DNA from: Roseivivax isoporae LMG 25204
GTDB lineage: Bacteria; Pseudomonadota; Alphaproteobacteria; Rhodobacterales; Rhodobacteraceae
Length of the DNA stretch: 64,000 nucleotides
NCBI RefSeq assembly: GCF_000521865.1
Contig: NZ_JAME01000014.1
Coordinates: forward strand, 41,376 to 105,375
Direction: 5' to 3'
The stretch's first letter is position 1. Each line of letters opens with the position of its first letter. The notes under the pieces are model-generated. The model was given only the letters and a program-made list of their open reading frames with translations, ran no database searches and had not been told where the DNA came from. Below are positions 49,831-58,598 of this stretch, one piece after another. A program made the translations under genes and the position numbers.

Positions 49831-50739
49831 ATGAACCTCAAGCACCTGAAGTACTTCGTTGCCACCGCCGAGAGCGGGCAGGTCAGCCGCGCCGCGACGG
49901 CGCTGTCGATCTCGCAATCCTCGGTGACGAGCGCGATCCGCGGGCTCGAGGAGGACCTCGGCGCGGAGCTGTTCCTGCGCTCGACCAGCGGGATGGAGCT
50001 GACCGATGCCGGCCGCGAGTTCCTGAACTCGGCGCGCGACATCCTCGACAAGCTGGCGCAGGCCCGCAGGCTGACGCCCCGGCCCGAATCCGTGGCCGGC
50101 ACGATCTCGATCGCGGCCACCTACACGGTCATGGGCTATTTCCTGCCCTTCCACCTCGACCGGCTGGCGCAGCTCTATCCCGGGCTCGAGATCCGGCTGA
50201 GCGAGCTCAACCGGGAAAGCATCGAGGAGGGCCTGCTGTCCAACCGATTCGACATGGCGGTCCTGCTGACCTCGAACGTCGCCAATCCAGACCTCGACTG
50301 CACGACGCTGTTCCGCTCGACGCGACGGCTGTGGGTAGCGAACGACCATCCCTTCAACCGGCGCGGCAAGGCCACGTTCGAGGAGATCGCGCAGGAAAAC
50401 TACATCATGCTGACCGTGGACGAGGCCGCGCACACCGCCATGCGCTACTGGAGCCTCACGGGGCTGAGCCCGAAGGTGCGGCTGCGCACCTCGTCGACCG
50501 AGGCGGTGCGGTCCATGGTGGCGAACGGCGAGGGCGTGACGATCCTGTCCGACATGGTCTACCGGCCCTGGTCGCTCGAGGGCAAGCGGATCGGGACGGT
50601 CGCGACCGACCGCGAAATCCCGACGATGAACGTGGGCCTCGCCTGGCGCAAGGGCATGGTCCCGACCGGCCCGCTCGCCACCTTCCACGACTATTTCCGG
50701 CAGTACTACCTGTCGCCGCAGGGCGCCGTTCCCGCCTGA
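49831..50739 (+). CDS. LysR-family regulator divergent from the pxp/biotin directon
   Basis: A 302-residue LysR-type regulator. The N-terminal helix-turn-helix reads LKYFVATAESGQVSRAATALSISQSSVTSAIRGLEEDLG, and a ligand-binding domain follows from about residue 90. Its divergent position next to pxpA and the dyad at 49676-49694 make it the likely activator of the twelve-gene directon, with the imported substrate as a possible inducer. Confidence 0.9.
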   Translation: MNLKHLKYFVATAESGQVSRAATALSISQSSVTSAIRGLEEDLGAELFLRSTSGMELTDAGREFLNSARDILDKLAQARRLTPRPESVAGTISIAATYTVMGYFLPFHLDRLAQLYPGLEIRLSELNRESIEEGLLSNRFDMAVLLTSNVANPDLDCTTLFRSTRRLWVANDHPFNRRGKATFEEIAQENYIMLTVDEAAHTAMRYWSLTGLSPKVRLRTSSTEAVRSMVANGEGVTILSDMVYRPWSLEGKRIGTVATDREIPTMNVGLAWRKGMVPTGPLATFHDYFRQYYLSPQGAVPA

Positions 50740-50759
50740 CCTTCCGGCGGTTCCGGGCC

Positions 50760-51668
50760 TCAGGTCCGCGCGTGGGCGAAGGCCGGGTCGGCGCGCAGGC
50801 GGTCCGTGATGAAATCGACGAAGGCGCGGACCTTTGCCGGGGTTGTGCGGTTGCCGGCATGCACCACCTGGACCGGCAGCGGCGCCTCCTCGTGGTCCTC
50901 GAGGGTCAGCTGCAGCCGTCCGTCCCGCAGCATCGGCGCCACCTGGTAGGACAGCACGCGCGTAAGCGCCCAGCCTTCGGCGGCAATGCCGATGGCCGCG
51001 CCGTTCGTGCTGCAGCGGATGCGGGGCTGGACGCGGACGCTGACCTTCTCCTTGCGGCCGAAACGCCATTCGACGGCGGAATAGGCGCTCGTCACGGCGA
51101 CGATGCGATGCCGGCGCAGGTCGTCGGGAACCCCCGGCACGCCGTGTTCGCGGAAATAGGTGGGCGCCCCCACCACCACCTGCCGCACCGTGCCGATGGA
51201 GGCCGCGCGCAGGCTCGAATCGGGCATTCGACCGATCCGCAGCGCCACGTCGATCCCCTCGTCCGCCAAATTGGTCACCCGGTCGACCAGCAGCAGCTGC
51301 ACGTCGACATCCGGGTACTGGTCGCAGAACGCGGTCACCAGCGGCGCCACGTAGATCTGCCCGAAGAGCACCGGCGCGGTGATTGTGAGCGTCCCGACCG
51401 GCCGCGCCCGCACGCCGGCCGCGGCCGCCTCGGCCTCGTCGATGTCGGCGAGGATGCGGTCGCATTCCGGCTCGAACCGGGCACCAGCCTCGGTGAGCCG
51501 CACCGTGCGCGTGGTGCGCACGAAAAGGTCCGCGCCGATGCGGCTTTCCAGCGCGGCGACGGTGCGCGTGACCGATGCCGCGCTCATGTCGAGCTTGCGC
51601 GCAGCGCCCGCGAAACTGCGTTCGCGCGCCACCTCGAGAAAGACCCGCATCGCGTGGACCCTGTCCAT
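50760..51668 (-). CDS. LysR-family transcriptional regulator (second, unlinked)
   Basis: A 302-residue LysR protein with the helix-turn-helix MRVFLEVARERSFAGAARKLDMSAASVTRTVAALE and the usual C-terminal sensing domain. It ends 20 bp from the convergent first LysR gene and faces the Cache-sensor gene across a 233-bp gap (51669-51901). It shares that gap as a divergent neighbour, so the Cache gene is its only nearby candidate target. No ligand can be named. Confidence 0.9.
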   Translation of the reverse strand: MDRVHAMRVFLEVARERSFAGAARKLDMSAASVTRTVAALESRIGADLFVRTTRTVRLTEAGARFEPECDRILADIDEAEAAAAGVRARPVGTLTITAPVLFGQIYVAPLVTAFCDQYPDVDVQLLLVDRVTNLADEGIDVALRIGRMPDSSLRAASIGTVRQVVVGAPTYFREHGVPGVPDDLRRHRIVAVTSAYSAVEWRFGRKEKVSVRVQPRIRCSTNGAAIGIAAEGWALTRVLSYQVAPMLRDGRLQLTLEDHEEAPLPVQVVHAGNRTTPAKVRAFVDFITDRLRADPAFAHART

Positions 51669-51901
51669 CGCTCACCTCGTCGCTCTGCATCCCTGGATTG
51701 CGGGGCGGACCTTCATCATACGCCGCCGGCCGTCACAAGGCCGGCCCTAAGGTCACCGCGGCGATGCGCGGAGCGGAGCCTACGGCGCGGCTCGCATCGC
51801 CTCATTTGAGCCACGATCGGTTTTTAACCAAGGCATCGGGTGGCAGTAAACCGCCTACGCCGCGTGTATTGCGGCGTGTCTCAGAACGGGAGTGTTGGGT
51901 A

Positions 51902-53020
51902 ATGGAACGTAACCGCGCGCAGGGACCGAAGCTCGCCACGGTCCTCGTATGGTGCAACGCGCTGATCCTCGGCGCGGCACTGGTCGCCGGCTTCGTCTGG
52001 CTTCAGAGAAACGCGGACCGCCACCATGTGCAGGTCCAGGAAGCCGCCGCGCTGCGCGGCGCCGAGGCGCTGAGCCTCGCCTTTTCGGAAGCTGTCGAAC
52101 GCGAATGGCAGAGCTTGCGGGCCATTGCCGGCACGCTCGGGGACGCCACCCCCGAAGTGACCCGCGCCTTCATCGACGCGGTGGGCAAGGCCAGCCCCGC
52201 GATCGCCTGGGTCGGGCTTGCCGATCCGTCCGGGCGCGTGATCGCCGGAACGGGCGGCGCAAACGAGGGTACCGACGTCTCGGGACGCCGCTGGCACCGC
52301 GAGGGCCTGCGCGGCGAAAGCTCGGGCAGCGTCTTTGCCGACACGTTCGACGGCGCGGATGCCGGCCAGGAATTCGTGAACCTGTCGATGCCCGTGCGCA
52401 ATGCCGAGGGCGAGGTGACCGGGGTCGCGGTCTACCGCCTGCGGATGTCGTGGGTCGACGACTACCTCAGCATCGCCGCCGACTCGCTCGACCTCGACGC
52501 CTTTCTCCTCGGCCGCGACGGCACGGTCGTGGCCGGCACCGCAGACCGCTTCGGCGCGGACCTCACGCGGGAGGAGCTGCTGCAGGCCGGGCTCCAGCCG
52601 GTCCGCGGCACCGTGGTCGACGGCAACGAGGAGCGGGGCTTCGTGTCGGCCTCGCTCGGTCGCGTCGCCGGACCGCACGTCCCCGATTTCGGGTGGAGCC
52701 TGCTGGTGCGCGTGCCCTCGGATCCCGCGGGCCGACCCCTGATCTCGTGGGACGTGGTCGGCATCTCGACCGTCGCGCTGATGATGGTCGTGATCGTCGC
52801 GCTGATGTGGGCCCTCAACCGCCATTTCGTGCAGCCGATCGAGGAACTGGCCGACTGTGCAACGGCGCTCGGCGACGGCAAGCTCGTCTTCCCGCGCGAG
52901 CGCGGCGCCTCGACCGAGGCCGCGGTCCTGTCGCAGGCTCTGGCGCGGATCCAGACCATCCTGCAATCGGGCAGTTCCGCCGACGGATACGGCCGCGGCG
53001 AGGATGGCAGCGGCGCCTGA
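51902..53020 (+). CDS. Orphan membrane sensor with Cache-like domain and no output domain
   Basis: A 372-residue protein with an N-terminal membrane helix (residues about 15-35), a periplasmic dCache-like domain of about 240 residues (IAWVGLADPSGRVIAGTGG, WHREGLRGESSGSVF, LGRDGTVVAGTADRFG), a second membrane helix (VGISTVALMMVVIVALMWAL) and a HAMP-like stub (RHFVQPIEELADCATALGDGKL). It then stops. No kinase, cyclase or methyl-accepting domain follows in any frame I could read. A clean terminator comes 26 bp after the stop, so this appears to be the complete gene. Confidence 0.82.
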   Translation: MERNRAQGPKLATVLVWCNALILGAALVAGFVWLQRNADRHHVQVQEAAALRGAEALSLAFSEAVEREWQSLRAIAGTLGDATPEVTRAFIDAVGKASPAIAWVGLADPSGRVIAGTGGANEGTDVSGRRWHREGLRGESSGSVFADTFDGADAGQEFVNLSMPVRNAEGEVTGVAVYRLRMSWVDDYLSIAADSLDLDAFLLGRDGTVVAGTADRFGADLTREELLQAGLQPVRGTVVDGNEERGFVSASLGRVAGPHVPDFGWSLLVRVPSDPAGRPLISWDVVGISTVALMMVVIVALMWALNRHFVQPIEELADCATALGDGKLVFPRERGASTEAAVLSQALARIQTILQSGSSADGYGRGEDGSGA

Positions 53021-53045
53021 GGCGTCCTGACCCCCACCGGCATCG

Positions 53046-53076
53046 AAGGGACCCGCGGGCGATCCGCGGGTCCCTT
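53046..53076 (+). terminator. Intrinsic terminator after the Cache-sensor gene
   Basis: AAGGGACCCGCGG (53046-53058) and CCGCGGGTCCCTT (53064-53076) form a perfect 13-bp stem with a five-base loop, followed by TCATTC. It is the strongest terminator-like structure in this part of the window, between the sensor gene and purU. Confidence 0.75.
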
Positions 53077-53211
53077 TCATTCGCGGCGCCGAAGGTCGGA
53101 CGCGAGCGTCAAACCGTCGCTTGCCACGCCTCGCGCGCCGGGACGGCCTGCCATATCGCGCAGGACCAGGCCGCGCGGACGCGGCGCCCGAACGCAACGA
53201 AAGAGAATGCC

Positions 53212-54096
53212 ATGTCGAAACTCGTCCTGACCGTGCAGTGCAAGACCGCGGTCGGCCTCGTCGCCGCCATCTCGGGCTTCCTTGCCGAGAAGGGGTGCAA
53301 CATCACCGACGCGGCGCAATACGACGACCAGGCGACCGGGCGCTTCTTCATCCGCGTTGTGGTCGAGGCTCCCGAGGGCGTGACCGCCGACGGCCTGCAG
53401 GACGAGTTCGCCCCCGTCGCCGAGCGTTTCGGCATGGAGGTGCAGACGATGCCCGAGGGGCGCCGCATGAAGACGCTCATCATGGTGTCGCGCTTCGGCC
53501 ACTGTCTGAACGACCTTCTCTACCGCGCGCGCATCGGCGCGCTGCCGATCGAGGTCGTGGGCGTGATCTCGAACCACCTCGACTACCAGAAGCTCGTGGT
53601 GAACGCCGACATCCCGTTCCACCACATCCGGGTGACGAAGGAGAACAAGGCCGATGCCGAGGCGCGGCAGATGGCCGTGGTGGAGGAGACGGGCGCGGAA
53701 CTGGTGGTGCTGGCGCGCTACATGCAGGTCCTGTCGGACGAGATGTGCCGCCGGATGTCGGGGCGGATCATCAACATCCACCATTCCTTCCTGCCCTCGT
53801 TCAAGGGCGCGAACCCCTACAAGCAGGCCTATGCAAGGGGGGTGAAGCTGATCGGCGCGACGTCGCACTACGTCACCGCCGATCTCGACGAGGGGCCGAT
53901 CATCGAGCAGGACATCATCCGCGTCACCCACGGGCAGTCCGCCGACGACTTCGTGTCGCTCGGCCGCGAGGTCGAGGCGTCGGTTCTGGCGCGGGCGGTG
54001 CACGCTCATGCGGGACACCGCGTGTTCCTCAACGGCGACAAGACGGTGGTGTTTCCCGCCTCGCGCGGCGCCTACGCCTCCGAACGGATGGGCTGA
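53212..54096 (+). CDS. purU: Formyltetrahydrofolate deformylase PurU
   Basis: PurU hydrolyses 10-formyltetrahydrofolate to formate and tetrahydrofolate, balancing one-carbon units. The 294-residue product has an N-terminal ACT domain (GLVAAISGFLAEKGCNITDAAQYDD) and a formyltransferase-like catalytic domain with INIHHSFLPSFKGANPY and the DEGPIIEQD motif. The ATG at 53212 follows AAAGAGAATGCC. The 135-bp leader between the terminator and the start shows no structure I can name. Confidence 0.95.
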   Translation: MSKLVLTVQCKTAVGLVAAISGFLAEKGCNITDAAQYDDQATGRFFIRVVVEAPEGVTADGLQDEFAPVAERFGMEVQTMPEGRRMKTLIMVSRFGHCLNDLLYRARIGALPIEVVGVISNHLDYQKLVVNADIPFHHIRVTKENKADAEARQMAVVEETGAELVVLARYMQVLSDEMCRRMSGRIINIHHSFLPSFKGANPYKQAYARGVKLIGATSHYVTADLDEGPIIEQDIIRVTHGQSADDFVSLGREVEASVLARAVHAHAGHRVFLNGDKTVVFPASRGAYASERMG

Positions 54097-54105
54097 CGCC
54101 GGCTG

Positions 54106-54156
54106 TCCCGCGATTTACTTTGGTGAATTGCGGGATCGCCCCGCCGCTCCGGGGCG
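54106..54156 (+). terminator. Two consecutive hairpins between purU and otsB
   Basis: TCCCGCGATT (54106-54115) pairs with AATTGCGGGA (54126-54135) with one G-T wobble. A second stem, CGCCCCG (54137-54143) with CGGGGCG (54150-54156), follows directly. Together they separate purU from otsB and probably end the purU transcript. No T-run is present. Confidence 0.45.
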
Positions 54157-54210
54157 TTCCACGCGGGAACGGCGGCGCATGTCCGCCGGGGTTCAGCCCG
54201 CAGGGACAGC

Positions 54211-54951
54211 ATGACCGACCATCCACCGACGATCGATCCGGCGCGACACGCGCTCTTCCTTGATTTCGACGGCACCCTCGCCCCCATCGTGGCCCGTCCC
54301 GAGGACGCGCGGATGCCGCCGCAGACCCGCGCGACGCTGGGCGCGCTCGCCCGGCGCATGGACGGCGCCGTTGCCATCGTCTCGGGCCGCGCGCTGGCCG
54401 ATCTCGAGCCGCTTCTCGACGGGCTCGACGTGGCGCTGTCGGGCTCGCACGGCCACGAGATCCGCATGCCGGGCGAGGAGACGGGCGAGGTCCCGCCGCT
54501 GGCGGAGCCGCTGCGCGCGGCACTCGGCCACCTCGAAAGCCTGGCCCGGTCGCAGAACCTGCGGCTGGAGGTGAAGCCCGGCGCGATCACGCTGCATTAT
54601 CGCGGGATGCCGCATCTCGAGGACATGGTGCGCGACGAGGTCCGCGAGACGGCCGAGGCACATGCCGGGCTGAAGCCCATGCACGGCAACATGGTGAGCG
54701 AGGTCGTGCTCGACGGCGTCGGAAAAGGGGCGGCGCTCCGCACCTTCCTGAGCCACGCGCCCTTCGCGGGGCGGCGGCCGGTGATGATCGGCGACGACGT
54801 CACGGACGAGGACGGGTTCCGCGCCGCGCACGCGCTCGGCGGCTTCGGCATCAAGATCGGGGTCGCCGAGACCGAGGCGGCGTTCCGGCTCGGGGACGTG
54901 CCGGCGCTGGCCGACTGGCTCTCGGCGCTCGCTACCCGGTCGCCGGGCTGA
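54211..54951 (+). CDS. otsB: Trehalose-6-phosphate phosphatase OtsB
   Basis: OtsB removes the phosphate from trehalose-6-phosphate, the second step of trehalose synthesis. The 246-residue HAD-family protein has the nucleophile motif ALFLDFDGTLAPI (residues 16-28), IVSGRALADLEPLL, GSHGHEIRMPG and the metal-binding MIGDDVTDEDGF. It is convergent with the Crp/Fnr gene, overlapping its 3' end by 20 bp. otsA lies on the other side of that gene. Confidence 0.95.
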   Translation: MTDHPPTIDPARHALFLDFDGTLAPIVARPEDARMPPQTRATLGALARRMDGAVAIVSGRALADLEPLLDGLDVALSGSHGHEIRMPGEETGEVPPLAEPLRAALGHLESLARSQNLRLEVKPGAITLHYRGMPHLEDMVRDEVRETAEAHAGLKPMHGNMVSEVVLDGVGKGAALRTFLSHAPFAGRRPVMIGDDVTDEDGFRAAHALGGFGIKIGVAETEAAFRLGDVPALADWLSALATRSPG

Positions 54952-55696
54952 GGCCCGCGGCGCTCGGACGCGAGGTCTCGAGATAGCCCGGGTCGAAATG
55001 GGCCAGCGCACTCAGCGCCGGGAAATCCGGGATCTCCACCCGCTTGCGCTGCCAGACGATCAGCGATTGCGCGCGCAGTTCCTGGACCGCGCGGTTCACG
55101 TGCGTGCGCGACAGCCCGAAGAGCCGTTCGAAATCCTTCTGCTCGAGCGGCATGTCGAAGCCGTTGTCCTCGACGAAGCCGATGATGTCGTAGCGCACGT
55201 AGAGCTCGCACAGGAAATGCGCGATGCGCTGCTTGGCGCGCAGGGTCGCGCCCGCGGCCAGCCACACCCGGTGCACCTTGGCGTCGATCAGGGTCATCAT
55301 CCACAGCAGCCGCGTCAGCCGCGGATGGTCGCGCATGACCCGGTGCAGCGCGTCCTTGGGCACGAACTGCACGCGGCACTCGCCCTGCGCCACCACCGAA
55401 TGGTCCAGCCGTTCGAGCACCAGCGCGTGCAGGTCGACGAAATCGCCGGGGATCTGCACCGAGGACACGATGCCCTTGTCGGTGAAGGCGGGCTGAACGC
55501 GCAGTGCCATGCCCGAGACCACGATGCAGCTGTGATCGGGTGACGGCCCTTTCGGGATGATCGTCTCGCCGTGGGCGAAGCGTTCGCTGCGCACCGGCAG
55601 GTGGGCGAGGACCGCGGCCTCCCGTTCGTCGAGCGCGGCGCGGCGTCCGATCACCAGGGACAGCAGATGGGATGTCTTGGTCATGTTGTCGGCCAT
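54932..55696 (-). CDS. Crp/Fnr-family transcriptional regulator
   Basis: A 254-residue regulator. The N-terminal cyclic-nucleotide-binding-like beta barrel (SERFAHGETIIPKGPSPDHSCIVVSG) is followed by the long dimer helix and a C-terminal winged helix (LPLEQKDFERLFGLSRTHVNRAVQEL). No N-terminal Cys cluster for an Fnr-type iron-sulfur centre is seen. It lies between otsB (convergent) and otsA (divergent, 214-bp gap), so it may sense a stress signal, but the target genes are unknown. Confidence 0.88.
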   Translation of the reverse strand: MADNMTKTSHLLSLVIGRRAALDEREAAVLAHLPVRSERFAHGETIIPKGPSPDHSCIVVSGMALRVQPAFTDKGIVSSVQIPGDFVDLHALVLERLDHSVVAQGECRVQFVPKDALHRVMRDHPRLTRLLWMMTLIDAKVHRVWLAAGATLRAKQRIAHFLCELYVRYDIIGFVEDNGFDMPLEQKDFERLFGLSRTHVNRAVQELRAQSLIVWQRKRVEIPDFPALSALAHFDPGYLETSRPSAAGLSPATG

Positions 55697-55809
55697 GGTC
55701 TGGTATCCCTCCGTGTCGATCGAGCCGGCAAAGACATGCCGATGCCACGGCGGACCGCAAGTCTTCGCCAGTTCCGCGATTGCGGTAAGTCAATCCAGTT
55801 TCATGTCGA

Positions 55810-55835
55810 GGAACGCGCAATTCCGGCAAGTCGTT
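55810..55835 (+). promoter_or_regulatory. EcfG-type general-stress promoter of otsA
   Basis: GGAAC (55810-55814), a 17-base spacer and CGTT (55832-55835) match the alphaproteobacterial general-stress consensus GGAAC-N16-17-CGTT. It lies 76 bp upstream of the otsA start. Trehalose synthesis is a common EcfG target, which agrees with the site. Confidence 0.65.
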
Positions 55836-55910
55836 GCATCGCCAAGTGGTCCGATCGCCAACGTCCGCTCGTTCCACGGGAAAATCTCTTGTTTCGGAAA
55901 GCCAAGTCCC

Positions 55911-57341
55911 ATGCCTGGAAAACTCGTCGTCGTCTCGAACCGGATCCCCACGGGCGCTGCGCCGTCGGGCGGGCTGGTCGTGGCGGTCCACGACGCGCTG
56001 CGCGGAAGCGGCGGCCTGTGGGTCGGGGCCCATCCCGATCCCGCGGGCCCCGGTGACGACGGCCTGACCGAGATCGCGCGCGACAGCTACACCCGCTGCG
56101 CCTTTCACCTGACCGAGGAGGAATACGACAACTACTACCTCGGCTTCGCGAATTCCGTGCTCTGGCCCCTGTGCCACGGGCGCACCGACCTCGTGGAGAT
56201 CGAGCGCCGCTACGAGGAAACCTATCTCGCGGTGAACCGCCGTGTCGCCCGCCTGCTGGCTGACCGCATCGGCGACGACGACCAGGTCTGGGTGCACGAC
56301 TACCATTTCCTGCCGCTGGCGCAGGAGCTGCGCAGGCTCGGGGTGGTGGCGCGCATCGGCTTCTTCCTGCACATCCCGTTCCCGCCGCTCGGGGCGTTGT
56401 CGACGCTGCCGACGCCAGACGACTTCGCGGCCTGGCTGTCGGCCTTCGACCTGGTCGGCCTGCAGACGCGGGGCGATACGGCGCGCTGCCTCGAGATGTT
56501 CCGCTCCGACCCGCGGGCGGAGTTCATGCGTGACGGCACCGTCAAGTTCCGCGACCGGGTGGTGGCGGTGCGCTCCTTTCCCATCGGGATCGAGACCGAC
56601 GCCTTCGCCGAGCTTGCCCGGGCGCCGGAGGAGCAGGCCGCGCTCGGGGCCGACATGGGCGAGAAGCTGGTGATCGGGGTCGACCGGCTCGACTATTCGA
56701 AGGGCCTGCCGAACCGGTTCCGCGCCTTCGGAGCCTTCCTCGACGACCGGGCGCCGGACGCGCCGCGCGCAAGCCTCCTGCAGATCGCGCCGCCCACGCG
56801 CGAGCGGGTCGCCGCCTACCGCGCGATCCGGACCGAACTCGAGGAGATCGCGGGCCGGCTGAACGGCGCGCATTCCGAACTCGACTGGACGCCCATCCGC
56901 TACATCCACCACGCCGTCGACCGGGCGGTGCTGGCGGGGCTCTACCGGCGGGCGGGCGCGTGTCTCGTCACCTCGCTGGCGGACGGGATGAACCTCGTGG
57001 CCAAGGAATACGTGGCCGCACAGGATCCCGAAGATCCGGGCGTGCTGATCCTGTCGCGCTTCGCGGGCGCTGCGGAGGACATGACCGAGGCCCTGCTTGT
57101 GAACCCCTACGACATCGGCGAGATGGCCACGGCCATCGCGACCGCGTTCGACATGCCCCTCGAGGAACGGCGCGCGCGCCACGCCGCCTGCCTCGAGGCG
57201 GTGCGCGAGACCGACGTGTCGGTCTGGGCGTCGAACTTCCTGTCGTGCCTCAGCACCTGCGTCCCGACGATGCGCATGCCCGAGCGCCGCGCGTCGGCGG
57301 GGCCGGAGATGACCCGTCCCGTCGAGAAGGAGCCCTCGTGA
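55911..57341 (+). CDS. otsA: Trehalose-6-phosphate synthase OtsA
   Basis: OtsA joins UDP-glucose and glucose-6-phosphate to trehalose-6-phosphate. From the ATG at 55911 the product has 476 residues, normal for GT20 enzymes. Visible motifs are VVVSNRIPTG at the start, YWPLCHGR-like (LWPLCHGRTDLV), VHDYHFLPLAQELR, GVDRLDYSKGLPNRF and SLADGMNLVAKEYVAAQ. GGAAAG lies nine bases upstream of the start. The stop overlaps the deacetylase gene by one base. Confidence 0.96.
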   Translation: MPGKLVVVSNRIPTGAAPSGGLVVAVHDALRGSGGLWVGAHPDPAGPGDDGLTEIARDSYTRCAFHLTEEEYDNYYLGFANSVLWPLCHGRTDLVEIERRYEETYLAVNRRVARLLADRIGDDDQVWVHDYHFLPLAQELRRLGVVARIGFFLHIPFPPLGALSTLPTPDDFAAWLSAFDLVGLQTRGDTARCLEMFRSDPRAEFMRDGTVKFRDRVVAVRSFPIGIETDAFAELARAPEEQAALGADMGEKLVIGVDRLDYSKGLPNRFRAFGAFLDDRAPDAPRASLLQIAPPTRERVAAYRAIRTELEEIAGRLNGAHSELDWTPIRYIHHAVDRAVLAGLYRRAGACLVTSLADGMNLVAKEYVAAQDPEDPGVLILSRFAGAAEDMTEALLVNPYDIGEMATAIATAFDMPLEERRARHAACLEAVRETDVSVWASNFLSCLSTCVPTMRMPERRASAGPEMTRPVEKEPS

Positions 57342-58060
57342 TGCCCGATCCGGATACCGAAACCGATCCCTCGCAGACGATCGCGAGGCTCTTGAGCGAC
57401 GGCCCCGTCCTCGTCCTGACGCCGCATCCCGACGACGAGGTCTTCGGCTGCGGGGCGCTCCTCTGGCATGCCTTCGCGCGGCATGGCGCGCAGGTGGTCT
57501 GCATGGCCGAGGCCGCGCATGCGGGGCGCCATGGCGGCCACCCGGCGGCACGGCGGGGCGAGCTCGAGCTTGCCATCGCGCATCTGGGCGGTCGGCCGCA
57601 CGACATCACGTCGCTCAGGCTCGCACCCGGCTGGGCGGGCCAGCGCGACACCTTCCGCATGATCGCGACCCACGTGGGCGCCGTCGCCCGCGCGATCGGC
57701 GCCCGGCGCATCTTCGCCACCGCCCAGACCAGTGACAACGAAGACCACCGCGCCGTCGCAGAGATCGCCGGGATCGCGGCCGGGATGTTTGACCTCGACC
57801 TCTGGCATTACCCGGTCTGGGCCACGTGGCCCGACGATCACGGCGCCCGCGGAACGCTCTACCGGCTTCCGGTGGGCCGGGCGGCGGCGGCCAAGGCGCG
57901 GGCGCTCGCGGCCTTCCGCAGCCGCTTCGTCACCCGCGCCCATCCCGAATGCGCCCTGCCCGAGCTTCTGCCCAAGGCCTATCGCGACCGCTTCCTGAAG
58001 GGTGACGAGATGTTCTACCAGCCTCTGGGCGCGACCGTGCAACCCGACGAGATGGCATGA
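57341..58060 (+). CDS. PIG-L family deacetylase
   Basis: A 239-residue LmbE/PIG-L metallo-deacetylase with the zinc motif TPHPDDEVFGCGALL (residues about 29-43) and the later ATAQTSDNEDHRAVAEIAG. The family removes acetyl groups from N-acetylglucosamine-type sugars or similar amides. It directly follows otsA (stop and start share one base), so it is probably under the same stress promoter. Its true substrate is not known. Confidence 0.87.
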   Translation: MPDPDTETDPSQTIARLLSDGPVLVLTPHPDDEVFGCGALLWHAFARHGAQVVCMAEAAHAGRHGGHPAARRGELELAIAHLGGRPHDITSLRLAPGWAGQRDTFRMIATHVGAVARAIGARRIFATAQTSDNEDHRAVAEIAGIAAGMFDLDLWHYPVWATWPDDHGARGTLYRLPVGRAAAAKARALAAFRSRFVTRAHPECALPELLPKAYRDRFLKGDEMFYQPLGATVQPDEMA

Positions 58061-58082
58061 CTTTTCCGGTCCGTGCCGGACC

Positions 58083-58107
58083 GGAACATTTGCGGGGAAC
58101 GCCTGTT
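58083..58107 (+). promoter_or_regulatory. EcfG-type general-stress promoter of the SPW-repeat gene
   Basis: GGAAC (58083-58087), 17 bases and GTT (58105-58107) fit the EcfG consensus, with a T instead of C before GTT. It lies in the 81-bp gap after the deacetylase gene and about 35 bp ahead of the SPW gene start (58142). The first eight bases, GGAACATT, are identical to those of the catalase promoter at 58599. Confidence 0.6.
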
Positions 58108-58141
58108 TGACGGGCTCACCGGCGGGACTGAAAGGACTGCC

Positions 58142-58489
58142 ATGATCTCTGTGAATACCCATGCCGTGATCGACTACGTCGTCGGCGTTCTTCTGATCCT
58201 AGCGCCGTTCCTGCTCGGCTTCGCCAATGGCGGGGCGGCGATGTGGGTGCCGATCCTCCTCGGGGCCGGCATCCTGCTCTACAGCCTCGTGACGGCCTAC
58301 CGCTATTCGGTGGCCAAGGTGATCCCGCTGTCGGTGCACCTCGGCCTCGACGCCGCGGGCGGCCTGCTCCTGCTGGTCTCCCCGTGGCTGTTTGGCTTTG
58401 CGCAGCTTGTGTGGTGGCCGCACGTGATCGTGGGGCTGGCCGAGCTGGGCGTCGTCATGATGACGCAGCGCAACCGCGCGGCGGCCTGA
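58142..58489 (+). CDS. SPW-repeat membrane protein
   Basis: A 115-residue protein with four membrane helices and the repeat element SPWLFGF near residue 80, with a degenerate first copy (APFLLGFANG). SPW-repeat proteins are small membrane proteins of unknown function often found among stress genes. The ATG at 58142 follows GAAAGGACTGCC. It is the first gene after a stress promoter and has a strong hairpin 21 bp after its stop, so it is probably transcribed alone. Confidence 0.85.
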   Translation: MISVNTHAVIDYVVGVLLILAPFLLGFANGGAAMWVPILLGAGILLYSLVTAYRYSVAKVIPLSVHLGLDAAGGLLLLVSPWLFGFAQLVWWPHVIVGLAELGVVMMTQRNRAAA

Positions 58490-58509
58490 CAGGTCCGGCG
58501 CGCGCTGGA

Positions 58510-58535
58510 CGGGCAGGGGCGGGCGTCCCTGCCCG
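58510..58535 (+). terminator. Hairpin terminator after the SPW-repeat gene
   Basis: CGGGCAGGG (58510-58518) and CCCTGCCCG (58527-58535) form a perfect 9-bp stem with an eight-base loop, followed by a pyrimidine-rich run (GCCTTCCCTCCC). It divides the SPW gene from the catalase gene. Confidence 0.6.
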
Positions 58536-58598
58536 GCCTTCCCTCCCGACGCTTCCGCGATCCGCCGCCGACGGGCGGACCCCCGTGGCCTGCCGCGC

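Noticed and set aside
51669..51901. A small gene or CtrA half-site (TTTTTAACC near 51822) in the gap before the Cache sensor gene.
   Set aside because: No frame with a start, a ribosome site and plausible composition was found, and a single half-site is too little evidence.
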